A DNA stretch of 15,627 nt from Actinomycetes bacterium (GTDB taxonomy: Bacteria > Actinomycetota > Actinomycetes > Actinomycetales > Cellulomonadaceae): NCBI GenBank assembly GCA_023460255.1, contig JAEWQZ010000378.1, forward strand, positions 1-15,627. Reading direction: 5' to 3'. Made by a program: the position numbers and the translations under genes. The notes under the pieces are model-generated. The model was not told the origin of the DNA and did no database searches. It worked only from the letters and a program-made list of their open reading frames with translations. Below, piece by piece: positions 7,468 through 14,881 of the stretch; the first letter of the stretch is position 1; each line of letters starts with the position of its first letter.

Positions 7468-7473
7468 CACGAT
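7468..7473 (+). promoter_or_regulatory. Possible -10 element of leaderless acetyltransferase gene
   Basis: CACGAT ends six bases before the ATG at 7480. It matches the conserved A and final T of TANNNT and no Shine-Dalgarno sequence is present in the gap (GTCGCC). It suits leaderless transcription, but the first base deviates and no -35 box is clear. Confidence 0.35.
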
Positions 7474-7479
7474 GTCGCC

Positions 7480-8727
7480 ATGACACAGCTCCCGGACGGC
7501 TACCGCGCCGTCGACCTCACCCCGGACCGCCTCGCCGACGTCCTCGCCGTCGACACCTGGGCCTTCCCCACCTCGGTCGACGAGGAGAAGCTGGCCGAGC
7601 TGCCGTCGTCGCTGACCTGGGAGCGGACCCGCGGCGTGGAGGCCGCCGACGGCGAGCTCGTCGCCATGCACAGCTCCTTCCCCTACCGCACGTTCCCCGT
7701 GCCCGGCGCCCGGACGGCGGTCTCGGGCCTGACCTGGGTCGGCGTCCATCCCGGGCACCGGCGCCGCGGCCTGCTGCGGGCCATGATCGACCAGCACTTC
7801 GCCAAGAGCCTCGAGCGCGGCGAGGCGCTGTCGGCCCTCTGGGCGGCCGAGCCCGCGATCTACGGCCGCTTCGGCTACGGGATGGCGGCCACGGACCTGC
7901 GCCTGACGCTCGAGCGCGGCGCCGCCCTGCGGGACGTGCCGGGCGCCGCCGACCTGCGCGTCCGCCTGGAGAAGCTCGACCCCGATCGGCACGCGCCGAT
8001 CGTCGAGGCCGTGCACTCGCGGATCGACCGGCCCGGCTGGGTCAGCCGCGAGACCCCCCAGCAGCGCACCGCGTTCCTCGCCGACCCGGAGTTCGTCCGC
8101 GACGGCGCGGAGTCGCTGCGGATCGCCGTCGTCGAGGACCCCGACGGGACCCCGCGGGGGTACGCGATGTTCCGGCGCAAGGACAACTGGGTGTTCGAGG
8201 GGCCGCGCGGCGTCGTGCGCGCCCGCGAGGCGGTGGCACAGGACGCGGCGACCGCCCGCGCCCTGTGGGGCGTGCTGCTCGACCTGGACCTGACGGCGAC
8301 CCTCGAGGTCGACGCGCTCGCCGTCGACGACCCGCTCTGGTTCCTGCTCGTCGACGTCCGGGCCGGCAAGGCCCTGCTCGGCGACAACCTGTGGGTGCGC
8401 GTCCTGGACGTGCCCGCCGCGCTTGCGGCCCGCCGCTACCAGGCCCCGACGGACGTCGTCCTCGAGGTGACCGACACCGTCCTGCCCGCGAACGCCGGCC
8501 GGTGGCGCGTCGTGGGTGGGCCGGACGGCGCGCAGGCACACCGGACCGACGACCCCGCCGACCTGGCGCTGGACGTCCGCGAGCTGGGCGCCGCGTACCT
8601 CGGCGGGGTCTCGCTCGCGTCGCTGGCGGGCGCGGGGCTCGTCACCGAGCTGCGGCCGGGCACCCTGCACGGCGCGGCCGTGGGCTTCGGCTGGCCGGTC
8701 GCGCCCGCGTGCTCGTTCGTCTGGTGA
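7480..8727 (+). CDS. Eis-like GNAT N-acetyltransferase
   Basis: The 415-residue protein has the three-part build of the Eis family: an N-terminal GNAT domain, a second GNAT-like domain and a C-terminal SCP2-like domain. The acetyl-CoA loop is seen as VGVHPGHRRRGLLR (87-100), and the family signature WAAEPAIYGRFGYGMA follows at 121-136, containing Y128 and Y133, one of which corresponds to the catalytic acid tyrosine of mycobacterial Eis. In Eis the free C-terminal carboxylate is the catalytic base; here the protein ends ACSFVW. Relatives acetylate amines such as aminoglycosides, but most genomic copies have unknown natural substrates, so resistance should not be assumed. The frame is open far upstream; ATG 7480 is chosen because the protein aligns from MTQLPDGYRA and a -10-like element precedes it. 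It is divergent from the phosphatase and convergent with rpiB. Confidence 0.85.
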   Translation: MTQLPDGYRAVDLTPDRLADVLAVDTWAFPTSVDEEKLAELPSSLTWERTRGVEAADGELVAMHSSFPYRTFPVPGARTAVSGLTWVGVHPGHRRRGLLRAMIDQHFAKSLERGEALSALWAAEPAIYGRFGYGMAATDLRLTLERGAALRDVPGAADLRVRLEKLDPDRHAPIVEAVHSRIDRPGWVSRETPQQRTAFLADPEFVRDGAESLRIAVVEDPDGTPRGYAMFRRKDNWVFEGPRGVVRAREAVAQDAATARALWGVLLDLDLTATLEVDALAVDDPLWFLLVDVRAGKALLGDNLWVRVLDVPAALAARRYQAPTDVVLEVTDTVLPANAGRWRVVGGPDGAQAHRTDDPADLALDVRELGAAYLGGVSLASLAGAGLVTELRPGTLHGAAVGFGWPVAPACSFVW

Positions 8728-8745
8728 CCGCCCGGGTGGATCGGG

Positions 8746-8765
8746 CAGCCCGTCGCAGCGGGCTG
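8746..8765. terminator. Short convergent hairpin, probable bidirectional terminator
   Basis: CAGCCCG at 8746-8752 pairs exactly with CGGGCTG at 8759-8765 around a six-base loop. It fills the 39-bp gap between the stop of the acetyltransferase (8727) and the stop of rpiB (8767), where a shared terminator is expected. No T-run follows on either strand, as is usual in actinobacteria. Confidence 0.5.
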
Positions 8766-8766
8766 G

Positions 8767-9216
8767 TCAGTGCGCGGACTCGTACGCGGCGACCTGGTCG
8801 ATCCGGCGCTGGTGGCGCTCGTCGCCGCTGAACGGCTCGGCCAGGAACGCGTCGACGATCTCCACAGCGGCGTCCACCGAGTGCTGCCGCCCGCCCACCG
8901 CGACGACGTTCGCGTCGTTGTGCGCGCGCCCGAGCCGGGCGGTCTGCGTGCTCCACGCCAGCGCCGCGCGGATGCCGGGGACCTTGTTGGCCGCGATCTG
9001 CTCGCCGTTGCCCGAGCCGCCGATGACGATGCCGAGGCTGCCCGGCTCGGCCACGACCGCCTCCGCCGCGGCGAAGCACACGGCCGGGTAGTCGTCCTGG
9101 GGGTCGTACGCGGGGGCACCGTGGTCGACGACGTCGTGCCCCGCCGCGCGCAGGTGCTCGACGAGGTGGGCCTTGAGCTCGAACCCGGCATGGTCGGCGG
9201 CGATGTGGATGCGCAT
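8767..9216 (-). CDS. rpiB: Ribose-5-phosphate isomerase B
   Basis: The 149-residue protein fits RpiB in length and should interconvert ribose 5-phosphate and ribulose 5-phosphate in the pentose phosphate pathway, in the cytoplasm. Motifs are MRIHIAADHAGFELK with D8 and H9, DYPAVCFAAAEAV, GGSGNGEQIAANKVPG and RLGRAHNDANVVAVGGRQ. The actinobacterial form uses the Glu of GNGEQ (E72 here) as catalytic base in place of the Cys of the E. coli enzyme. ATG 9216 is preferred to ATG 9225: AGGA lies eight bases ahead of the former but touches the latter, and MRIHIA is the usual N-terminus. It starts 35 bp after the lacI stop on the same strand and may be co-transcribed with it, so sugar supply could influence it. 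An allose-6-phosphate isomerase activity is a lesser alternative. Confidence 0.93.
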   Translation of the reverse strand: MRIHIAADHAGFELKAHLVEHLRAAGHDVVDHGAPAYDPQDDYPAVCFAAAEAVVAEPGSLGIVIGGSGNGEQIAANKVPGIRAALAWSTQTARLGRAHNDANVVAVGGRQHSVDAAVEIVDAFLAEPFSGDERHQRRIDQVAAYESAH

Positions 9217-9251
9217 GGCGCACATCCTGCCGCACCCGCGCCGGGACCCCG

Positions 9252-10283
9252 TCAGACGGACTCACGCCTGGTGAGCTGGGCGGGCAGGATCCGGCGGACC
9301 GGTCCCGACCCCGGGTCCTCGATGAGCCCGAGGAGGACCTCCACCATGAGCCGCCCCATCTCCTCCAGCGGCTGCCGCACGGACGTCAGCGGGGGGTTGG
9401 CGGTCGGGGCGAGGATCGAGTCGTCGTAGCCGATCACCGAGACGTCCCCCGGCACCCGCCGGCCGCTCGCGGAGAGCACCTTCAGCGCGCCGGTGGCCAT
9501 GAGGTCCGACGCCACGACGACCCCGTCCAGGTCCGGCTGCGCGGCGAGCAGGCGCGCCATCGCGTTGGCGCCGCCGTCGGCGGAGAAGTCCCCGTACGCC
9601 ACAGGCGGGGCGTCGAGCCCCGACTCGCGCAGGACGTCCCGCCACCCGGCCAGGCGGTCGACGGCGACGCCCATGTCGGGCGGGCCCGCGATCGTCCCGA
9701 TGACCGTGCGGCCCGCCGCGACGAGCTCGGCGGTGGCCAGCCGCGCCCCGCCGTAGTTGTCCACGTCGACGTAGGAGTGCACGTCGGGCTCGGAGTCCAC
9801 CGGACGACCCAGGTACACCACGGGGACGTCGCTGTGGCGCAGGACGCGCGGCAGGTGCGTGCTGTGCGCCTCGACGATGACGAGGGCCCCGTCGACGTGG
9901 CTGCCGTCGAGGTAGCGGCGCAGCGACGCCTCGTCCTGCCCGGCCAGCAGCAGCACGAGCTGCAGCGACCGTCCGGTCACCGCCGCCGTGGCCCCGCGCA
10001 GGGGCTGCGCGAAGAACGAGTGCGGCAGTTCGGCGAGGTCGCGCTCGGTGAGGATCAGGCCGATGGAGTCGTGCCGGCCCCGGGCGAGCGAGCGGGCGGC
10101 GTGGTTGGGCCGGTAGCCCAGCTCCGCGACGGCCTGGCGGACGGCGGCGACGGCCGAGGCGTGCACGGTGGGCACCCCGTTGAGCACGCGCGATGCCGTC
10201 GCCCGGGACACTCCTGCCGCGGCGGCCACGGTCTCGAGAGTCACGGGACGCCGCGGGGACGCCACCGGCTGCACGGGGTCCAT
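9252..10283 (-). CDS. LacI-family transcriptional regulator of the neighbouring GH3 gene
   Basis: The 343-residue repressor has an N-terminal LacI helix-turn-helix, VTLETVAAAAGVSRATASRVLNG from V14, and the hinge helix YRPNHAARSLARG. A periplasmic-binding-like sugar domain follows from about residue 70 (SIGLILTERDLAELPHSFF), with the usual VDVDNYGGARLATAELVAAG, VVASDLMATGALKVL, SVIGYDDS and PLTSVRQPLEEMG. ATG 10283 gives the standard N-terminus; the frame stays open far upstream over the glycosidase but that is base-composition shadow. It is divergent from the GH3 gene and shares with it a spacer carrying two identical palindromes, so it most likely represses the glycosidase and itself, with a glucoside- or xyloside-derived sugar as inducer. 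The operator resembles those of CelR-type cellulose regulators. rpiB follows 35 bp downstream. Confidence 0.9.
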   Translation of the reverse strand: MDPVQPVASPRRPVTLETVAAAAGVSRATASRVLNGVPTVHASAVAAVRQAVAELGYRPNHAARSLARGRHDSIGLILTERDLAELPHSFFAQPLRGATAAVTGRSLQLVLLLAGQDEASLRRYLDGSHVDGALVIVEAHSTHLPRVLRHSDVPVVYLGRPVDSEPDVHSYVDVDNYGGARLATAELVAAGRTVIGTIAGPPDMGVAVDRLAGWRDVLRESGLDAPPVAYGDFSADGGANAMARLLAAQPDLDGVVVASDLMATGALKVLSASGRRVPGDVSVIGYDDSILAPTANPPLTSVRQPLEEMGRLMVEVLLGLIEDPGSGPVRRILPAQLTRRESV

Positions 10284-10327
10284 CGTGGCAGACGACGACG
10301 CTGCGGCACAGCCGTCCGGGGGTGATT

Positions 10328-10346
10328 CCGGAGAGCGCTCTCTCGG
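10328..10346. promoter_or_regulatory. LacI-type operator, copy 1 (regulator side)
   Basis: The 19-bp sequence CCGGAGAGCGCTCTCTCGG contains the perfect palindrome GAGAGCGCTCTC at 10331-10342 with the central CG typical of LacI-family operators. It lies 45 bp upstream of the regulator start and is exactly repeated at 10453. It suggests autoregulation. Confidence 0.7.
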
Positions 10347-10403
10347 CGGGCGGCGCCCTGCAGCTGTGCCGCCCACGGGTGTGGGTGAAGCGTGCCGCGC
10401 ACG

Positions 10404-10433
10404 TGGCGGACAGGCCCGTCCGTCCCGTATGGT
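10404..10433 (+). promoter_or_regulatory. Possible promoter of the GH3 gene
   Basis: TATGGT at 10428-10433 is a possible -10 box. Candidate -35 boxes are CGGACA at 10407 (15-bp spacer) or TGGCGG at 10404 (18-bp spacer); both are weak. The position is attractive because operator copy 2 begins 19 bp after the -10 box, where bound repressor would block transcription. Confidence 0.25.
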
Positions 10434-10452
10434 CTGTCCCCAGGACGACGGT

Positions 10453-10471
10453 CCGGAGAGCGCTCTCTCGG
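10453..10471. promoter_or_regulatory. LacI-type operator, copy 2 (glycosidase side)
   Basis: This is an exact 19-bp repeat of the sequence at 10328, with the palindrome GAGAGCGCTCTC at 10456-10467. The two copies are 125 bp apart start to start, close to twelve helical turns, so one repressor tetramer or two dimers could act together. It lies about 75 bp upstream of the glycosidase start. Confidence 0.7.
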
Positions 10472-10544
10472 CCGCGTCACCCCTCGTGCGTGTGGCGCAC
10501 GGACCGACCCGGACGGCGGCCCAGCCGCAGGTGGAAGGCAGTTC

Positions 10545-12809
10545 ATGGCCCTGACTCCCAGTGACCGAGCCCGCGTGGACGCCCTGCTGGCGCAGATGCC
10601 CCTGCGGGGCAAGCTCGCCCAGCTCGTGGGTGCCTGGATCGGCATCGACTCCACGACCGGCGCCGTGGCGCCCGCGCAGAACGAGAACATGCCGACGAGC
10701 CCCGACTGGGACACGCTCGCGCGGACCGGGCTCGGCCACATCACGCGCCTGTACGGCACCCGTCCGCTCGCGCCCGACCAGGGGCGCGCCGCGCTGCGCC
10801 AGATGCAGGCCGACCTGCGCCGTGAGACGGGCGTGGGCGCCATCGCGCACGAGGAGGTGCTCACCGGCGTCGCGACGTGGACGGCGACGACCTTCCCCTC
10901 CCCGCCCGCCTACGGCGCCACCTGGGACCCCGAGCTCATCGAGTCCGTGGGCTCCGTGATCGCCGAGTCGATGCGCGCGCTCGAGGTCCACCAGGGCCTC
11001 GCCCCGCTGCTGGACGTCGTCACCGACGCCCGCTGGGGCCGCGTCGAGGAGTGCTTCGGCGAGGACCCGTACCTGGTCGGCACGCTCGGGGCCGCGTACG
11101 TCCGCGGCCTCGAGGCCGCCGGCATCGTCGCGACCCTGAAGCACTTCGTCGCCTACCCGGCCTCCCAGGGCGGGCGCAACCTCGGGCCGGTGCACATGGG
11201 CCCGCGCGAGCTCACCGAGCTGCTCCTCTACCCGTTCGAGATGGCCCTGCGCGAGGGCGGCGCCCGCGCCGTCATGCCCTCGTACTCCGAGATCGACGGC
11301 ATCCCCGTGCACGGCGACCCCGCGCTGCTCACCACCCTCCTGCGGGAGAAGTGGGGCTTCACCGGCACCGTCGTCGCCGACTACTTCGGCGTGAACTTCC
11401 TCGAGACGCTGCACGCCGTCAGCGACTCGAAGCGGGCCTCGGCCGAGCGCGCCCTGCTCGCGGGCCTCGACGTCGAGCTGCCGAACGGCGACTGCTTCCC
11501 GGCGCTCGAGGCCGACGACCTGGCCCCCGAGGTGCTCGCCGCCATCGACCGGTCGGTGCGCCGGGTGCTGGAGCTCAAGGCCGAGCTCGGCCTGCTCGAC
11601 GAGCCGGCCGACCCCAGCGACGAGCCGATCGACCTCAACCCGCCGGTGCACGCCGCACTCGCCCGTCGCGTCGCCGAGGAGTCGGTGATCCTGCTCGCGA
11701 ACGACGGCGTCCTGCCGCTCGCCGCGGCGCGCCGGGTCGCGCTGATCGGGCCGAACGCCGACAGCGGCGCAGCGCTCCTGGGCGACTACTCGTTCACCAA
11801 CCACGTCGAGGTGCACCACCCCGACGTGGAGCCCGGGCTCCGCCTCACCACCGTGCTGGAGGCGCTGCGCAGCGAGCTGCCCGAGGCCGAGATCACCCAC
11901 GCCGCCGGCTGCGACGTGCGGGAACCGGGTCGGGAGGGCTTCGCCGAGGCCGTCGCACAGGCCGCTGCCGCCGACGTCGCCGTCCTGGTGATGGGCGACC
12001 GCGCCGGCCTGTTCGGGCGCGGCACCGTCGGCGAGGGCTGCGACGTGGACGACCTCGAGCTCCCCGGCGAGCAGCGCGCCCTCGTGGAGGCGGTCCTGGA
12101 GACCGGCACACCCGTTGTCCTCGTGCTGGTCACGGGTCGCCCGTACGCGATCGAGTGGGCCGTCGGGCGGTGCGCCGCGATCGTGCAGGCGTGGTTCCCG
12201 GGTCAGGAGGGCGCCGGCGCGATCGCCGGTGTCCTCGGCGGACGCATCAACCCGTCGGGCCGCACGACGCTGTCGTTCCCCCGCTCCGCGGGCATGATGC
12301 CGACGACGTACCGGCACGTGCGCCTCGCCGGCAAGGTCGGCGTGACCAACCTCGACCCGACGCCCGTGTTCCCGTTCGGCCACGGCCTGTCGTACACGAC
12401 GTTCGAGCGCGGCGACCTGCGGCTCTCCGCCGACGAGGTCGCCACCGACGGCACCGTCGAGGTCTCCGTCCGCGTGTCCAACACGGGCGACCGTGCGGGC
12501 GACGACGTCGTCCAGCTGTACCTGCACGACGTCGTCGCACCGGTCACGCGCCCGACCGTGGCCCTGCTCGGCTACGCGCGCGTCGCGCTGGAGCCCGGGC
12601 AGTCCCGCGTGGTCACCTGGCGGGTCTCCGCGGACCGGCTCGCGTGGGTCGGCACCGACCTCGAGTGGACCGTCGCCCCTCACCGGGCGGCCCTCGCCGT
12701 CGGCTCGTCCTCGGCGGACCTCGCGCTCAGCGCCCCGCTGCGCGTCACCGGCGCGCCGCGCACGCTCGGGCCGGACCGCGCCCTGACCACCCCCGTCACG
12801 ATCGTCTGA
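10545..12809 (+). CDS. GH3 family beta-glucosidase / beta-xylosidase, intracellular
   Basis: The 754-residue enzyme removes sugar units from the non-reducing end of beta-linked oligosaccharides. Domain order is the GH3 N-terminal barrel, the GH3 C-terminal domain, and a fibronectin-III-like domain at about 635-710. The nucleophile is D279 in GTVVADYFGVN; the likely acid/base is E497 in TVGEGCDVDDLELPGEQ. Other GH3 marks are RWGRVEECFGEDPYL, KHFVAYPASQGGRN, HMGPRELTELLLYPFE and FPFGHGLSYTTF. There is no signal peptide, so it should work on imported oligosaccharides. ATG 10545 has GGAAGG six bases ahead (10533-10538); an open frame reaches 10392 but crosses operator 2. The LacI-type regulator gene is divergent. 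The VMPSYSEIDGIP region recalls Streptomyces beta-xylosidases of the BxlA kind, so xylosides are as likely as glucosides. Confidence 0.9.
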   Translation: MALTPSDRARVDALLAQMPLRGKLAQLVGAWIGIDSTTGAVAPAQNENMPTSPDWDTLARTGLGHITRLYGTRPLAPDQGRAALRQMQADLRRETGVGAIAHEEVLTGVATWTATTFPSPPAYGATWDPELIESVGSVIAESMRALEVHQGLAPLLDVVTDARWGRVEECFGEDPYLVGTLGAAYVRGLEAAGIVATLKHFVAYPASQGGRNLGPVHMGPRELTELLLYPFEMALREGGARAVMPSYSEIDGIPVHGDPALLTTLLREKWGFTGTVVADYFGVNFLETLHAVSDSKRASAERALLAGLDVELPNGDCFPALEADDLAPEVLAAIDRSVRRVLELKAELGLLDEPADPSDEPIDLNPPVHAALARRVAEESVILLANDGVLPLAAARRVALIGPNADSGAALLGDYSFTNHVEVHHPDVEPGLRLTTVLEALRSELPEAEITHAAGCDVREPGREGFAEAVAQAAAADVAVLVMGDRAGLFGRGTVGEGCDVDDLELPGEQRALVEAVLETGTPVVLVLVTGRPYAIEWAVGRCAAIVQAWFPGQEGAGAIAGVLGGRINPSGRTTLSFPRSAGMMPTTYRHVRLAGKVGVTNLDPTPVFPFGHGLSYTTFERGDLRLSADEVATDGTVEVSVRVSNTGDRAGDDVVQLYLHDVVAPVTRPTVALLGYARVALEPGQSRVVTWRVSADRLAWVGTDLEWTVAPHRAALAVGSSSADLALSAPLRVTGAPRTLGPDRALTTPVTIV

Positions 12810-12811
12810 GC

Positions 12812-12851
12812 AGGTCGTCATGGCCCCGTAACCTGGGGGCCATGACGACCT
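12812..12851. repeat. Perfect 16-bp inverted repeat enclosing promoter element and start codon
   Basis: AGGTCGTCATGGCCCC at 12812-12827 is the exact complement of 12836-12851, leaving the 8-base loop GTAACCTG. The right arm contains the ATG of the M13 peptidase (12842-12844). The repeat begins 2 bases after the GH3 stop codon. In a read-through RNA from the GH3 gene it would form a very stable stem hiding the start codon and could also end transcription; in DNA it may be a protein-binding dyad centred on the -10 box. Confidence 0.75.
12829..12834 (+). promoter_or_regulatory. Probable -10 element of leaderless M13 peptidase gene
   Basis: TAACCT fits TANNNT and ends seven bases before ATG 12842, the spacing seen in leaderless actinobacterial genes. 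A partial -35 (CTGAGC, 12806-12811, 17-bp spacer) overlaps the GH3 stop. The element fills the loop of the inverted repeat. Confidence 0.5.
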
Positions 12852-14842
12852 CCTCCACCCCGCGCAGCGGCATCGACACGTCGACGTTCGACCCCGGCGT
12901 GCGCCCGCAGGACGACCTGTTCCGGCACGTCAACGGCCGTTGGCTGGACACGTTCGAGATCCCCGCGGACCGCGCGGCGGACGGGGCCACGCGCGAGCTG
13001 CACGACCGCGCCGAGGAGCAGGTCCGGGCCATCATCACCGAGCTCGGGGCGCGGGCCGACGCGGGCGACGCGGAGCCGGGCACGCCGGCGGCCCAGGTGG
13101 GTGCGCTGTTCGCGTCGTTCATGGACACGGAGCGGATCGAGGCGCTGGGCCTCGCCCCGATCGCCGACGAGCTGGCCGCCGTCGAGGCGGCGGACTCCCC
13201 CGAGGAGCTCGTCGCCGTGCTCGGCGGGCTCCAGCGGACCGGTGGCGCGGGGGCGGCCGGGTTCTGGGTGGACAACGACGCCAAGGACCCCGAGCAGTAC
13301 GTCGTCTACCTGTACCAGTCGGGCCTCGGTCTGCCCGACGAGGCCTACTACCGCGAGGACGCCTACGCGCAGGTCCGCGAGGCGTACCGGCCGCACGTCG
13401 CCCGGATGCTGCGGCTGTCGGGCCTGCCGGACGCCGAGGCCACCGAGCGCGCGGACCTCGTCGTCGACCTCGAGACTCGCCTCGCCACCCACCACTGGGA
13501 CGTCGTGCGCGACCGCGACGCCGACCTGACGTACAACCCGATGACGCTCGCCGAGCTCGTCGAGCGCGCGCCCGGCTTCGACTGGCGGGGGTGGGCGACG
13601 GCGCTCGGCAGCCCGGCGGGTGCGCTGGAGAAGGTGGTCGTGCGCGAGCCCGACTTCGTCGTGGGGCTGGCCGCGCTGTGGCGGGAGGCGCCGGCCGAGC
13701 AGTGGCGCGCCTGGCTGCGGTACCACCTCGTCACGGCGCGCGCTCCCCTGCTGACCGACGAGCTCGTCCGGGCGAACTTCGACTTCTACGGGCGCACGCT
13801 CACGGGGGCGCAGGAGCTGCGCGAGCGGTGGAAGCGCGGGGTGTCACTGGTCGAGGGTGCGCTCGGCGAGGCGGTCGGCCAGGAGTACGTGGCCCGTCAC
13901 TTCCCCCCGGAGCACAAGGCGCACATGCTCCGCCTCGTCGCCACGCTCGTCGAGGCCTACCGCACGTCGATCGAGGCCCTCGACTGGATGGGCGACGAGA
14001 CGCGTCGCAAGGCCCTGGACAAGCTCGCGGCCTTCCACCCGAAGATCGGGTACCCCGACCGCTGGAAGTCGTATGCGGGCCTGGAGATCCGCGCCGACGA
14101 CCTCGTGGGCAACGTCCGCCGGTCGCGCGCCTACGAGCAGGACCGCGAGCTCGCCAAGATCGGCCGGCCCGTGGACCGCGACGAGTGGTTCATGACGCCG
14201 CAGACCGTCAACGCCTACTACAACCCGGGGATGAACGAGATCGTCTTCCCCGCGGCCATCCTGCAGCCCCCGTTCTTCGACCCCGACGCCGACGACGCCG
14301 TGAACTACGGCGGGATCGGCGCGGTGATCGGCCACGAGATCGGCCACGGCTTCGACGACCAGGGCAGCAAGTACGACGGCACCGGACGCCTCGCGGACTG
14401 GTGGACCGAGGCCGACCGCACCGAGTTCGACGCGCGCACGCGGGCGCTGGTCGACCAGTACTCCGCGTACTCCCCGGAGCAGCTCGGCGGCTCCCACCGG
14501 GTCAACGGTGCACTGACCATCGGCGAGAACATCGGCGACCTCGGCGGCCTGTCCATCGCCCTCCAGGCGTACCGGATCGCGCTGGGCCGCCCGCTGGACC
14601 AGGCGCCGGTGCTCGACGGCCTCACGGGCGTGCAGCGCGTGCTCATCGGCTGGGCGCAGGCCTGGCGCGGGGTCGTGCGGGACGAGGAGCTCGTCCGCCG
14701 GATAGCCACCGACCCGCACTCCCCGTACGAGTTCCGGTGCAACGGCGTGGTCCGCAACCTGCCGGAGTTCCACGAGGCGTTCGACGTCCGCCCGGACGAC
14801 GCCCTGTACCTGGACCCCCAGGAGCGCGTGCGGATCTGGTGA
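12842..14842 (+). CDS. M13 family (neprilysin-like) zinc metallopeptidase
   Basis: The 666-residue endopeptidase carries the gluzincin active site VIGHEIGHGFDDQG with zinc ligands H498 and H502 and catalytic E499, and the third ligand E562 in GENIGDLGGL. Upstream NAYYNPGMNEIVFPAAILQPPFF is the M13 substrate-binding strand, and the C-terminus VRIW matches the family's usual R-x-W ending. The N-terminal PeptidaseM13_N part begins with RPQDDLFRHVNGRWLDTFEIPADR. The length is like mycobacterial Zmp1 and lacks any signal peptide or anchor, so it is probably cytoplasmic or exported by an unknown route; family enzymes cleave small peptides. There is no good ribosome site; a TANNNT element seven bases before the ATG suggests a leaderless transcript. 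The gene lies 32 bp after the GH3 stop but probably has its own promoter. It converges with the next gene. Confidence 0.94.
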   Translation: MTTSSTPRSGIDTSTFDPGVRPQDDLFRHVNGRWLDTFEIPADRAADGATRELHDRAEEQVRAIITELGARADAGDAEPGTPAAQVGALFASFMDTERIEALGLAPIADELAAVEAADSPEELVAVLGGLQRTGGAGAAGFWVDNDAKDPEQYVVYLYQSGLGLPDEAYYREDAYAQVREAYRPHVARMLRLSGLPDAEATERADLVVDLETRLATHHWDVVRDRDADLTYNPMTLAELVERAPGFDWRGWATALGSPAGALEKVVVREPDFVVGLAALWREAPAEQWRAWLRYHLVTARAPLLTDELVRANFDFYGRTLTGAQELRERWKRGVSLVEGALGEAVGQEYVARHFPPEHKAHMLRLVATLVEAYRTSIEALDWMGDETRRKALDKLAAFHPKIGYPDRWKSYAGLEIRADDLVGNVRRSRAYEQDRELAKIGRPVDRDEWFMTPQTVNAYYNPGMNEIVFPAAILQPPFFDPDADDAVNYGGIGAVIGHEIGHGFDDQGSKYDGTGRLADWWTEADRTEFDARTRALVDQYSAYSPEQLGGSHRVNGALTIGENIGDLGGLSIALQAYRIALGRPLDQAPVLDGLTGVQRVLIGWAQAWRGVVRDEELVRRIATDPHSPYEFRCNGVVRNLPEFHEAFDVRPDDALYLDPQERVRIW

Positions 14843-14881
14843 CCTGCTGGGCCGGGTCCGCGGGTGCTCAGAGGCGGGCGC

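Noticed and set aside
6040..7479. Upstream extension of the acetyltransferase frame across the phosphatase gene
   Set aside because: It is antisense to a phosphatase with intact catalytic motifs and has no acetyltransferase homology.
9217..9225. Alternative rpiB start giving three extra residues (MCA)
   Set aside because: The AGGA would touch that ATG, while spacing and the usual N-terminus support 9216.
9252..12821. A 1189-residue open frame on the minus strand running through lacI and antisense to the whole GH3 gene
   Set aside because: Only the part from ATG 10283 onward has LacI motifs; the rest is the low-complexity mirror of a GC-rich coding strand and lies opposite a clear GH3 enzyme.
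10877..14842. A 1321-residue plus-strand frame that would fuse out-of-frame GH3 sequence to the M13 peptidase
   Set aside because: The upstream part is Arg/Pro/Ala-rich out-of-frame translation of the GH3 gene; the M13 homology begins only at ATG 12842.
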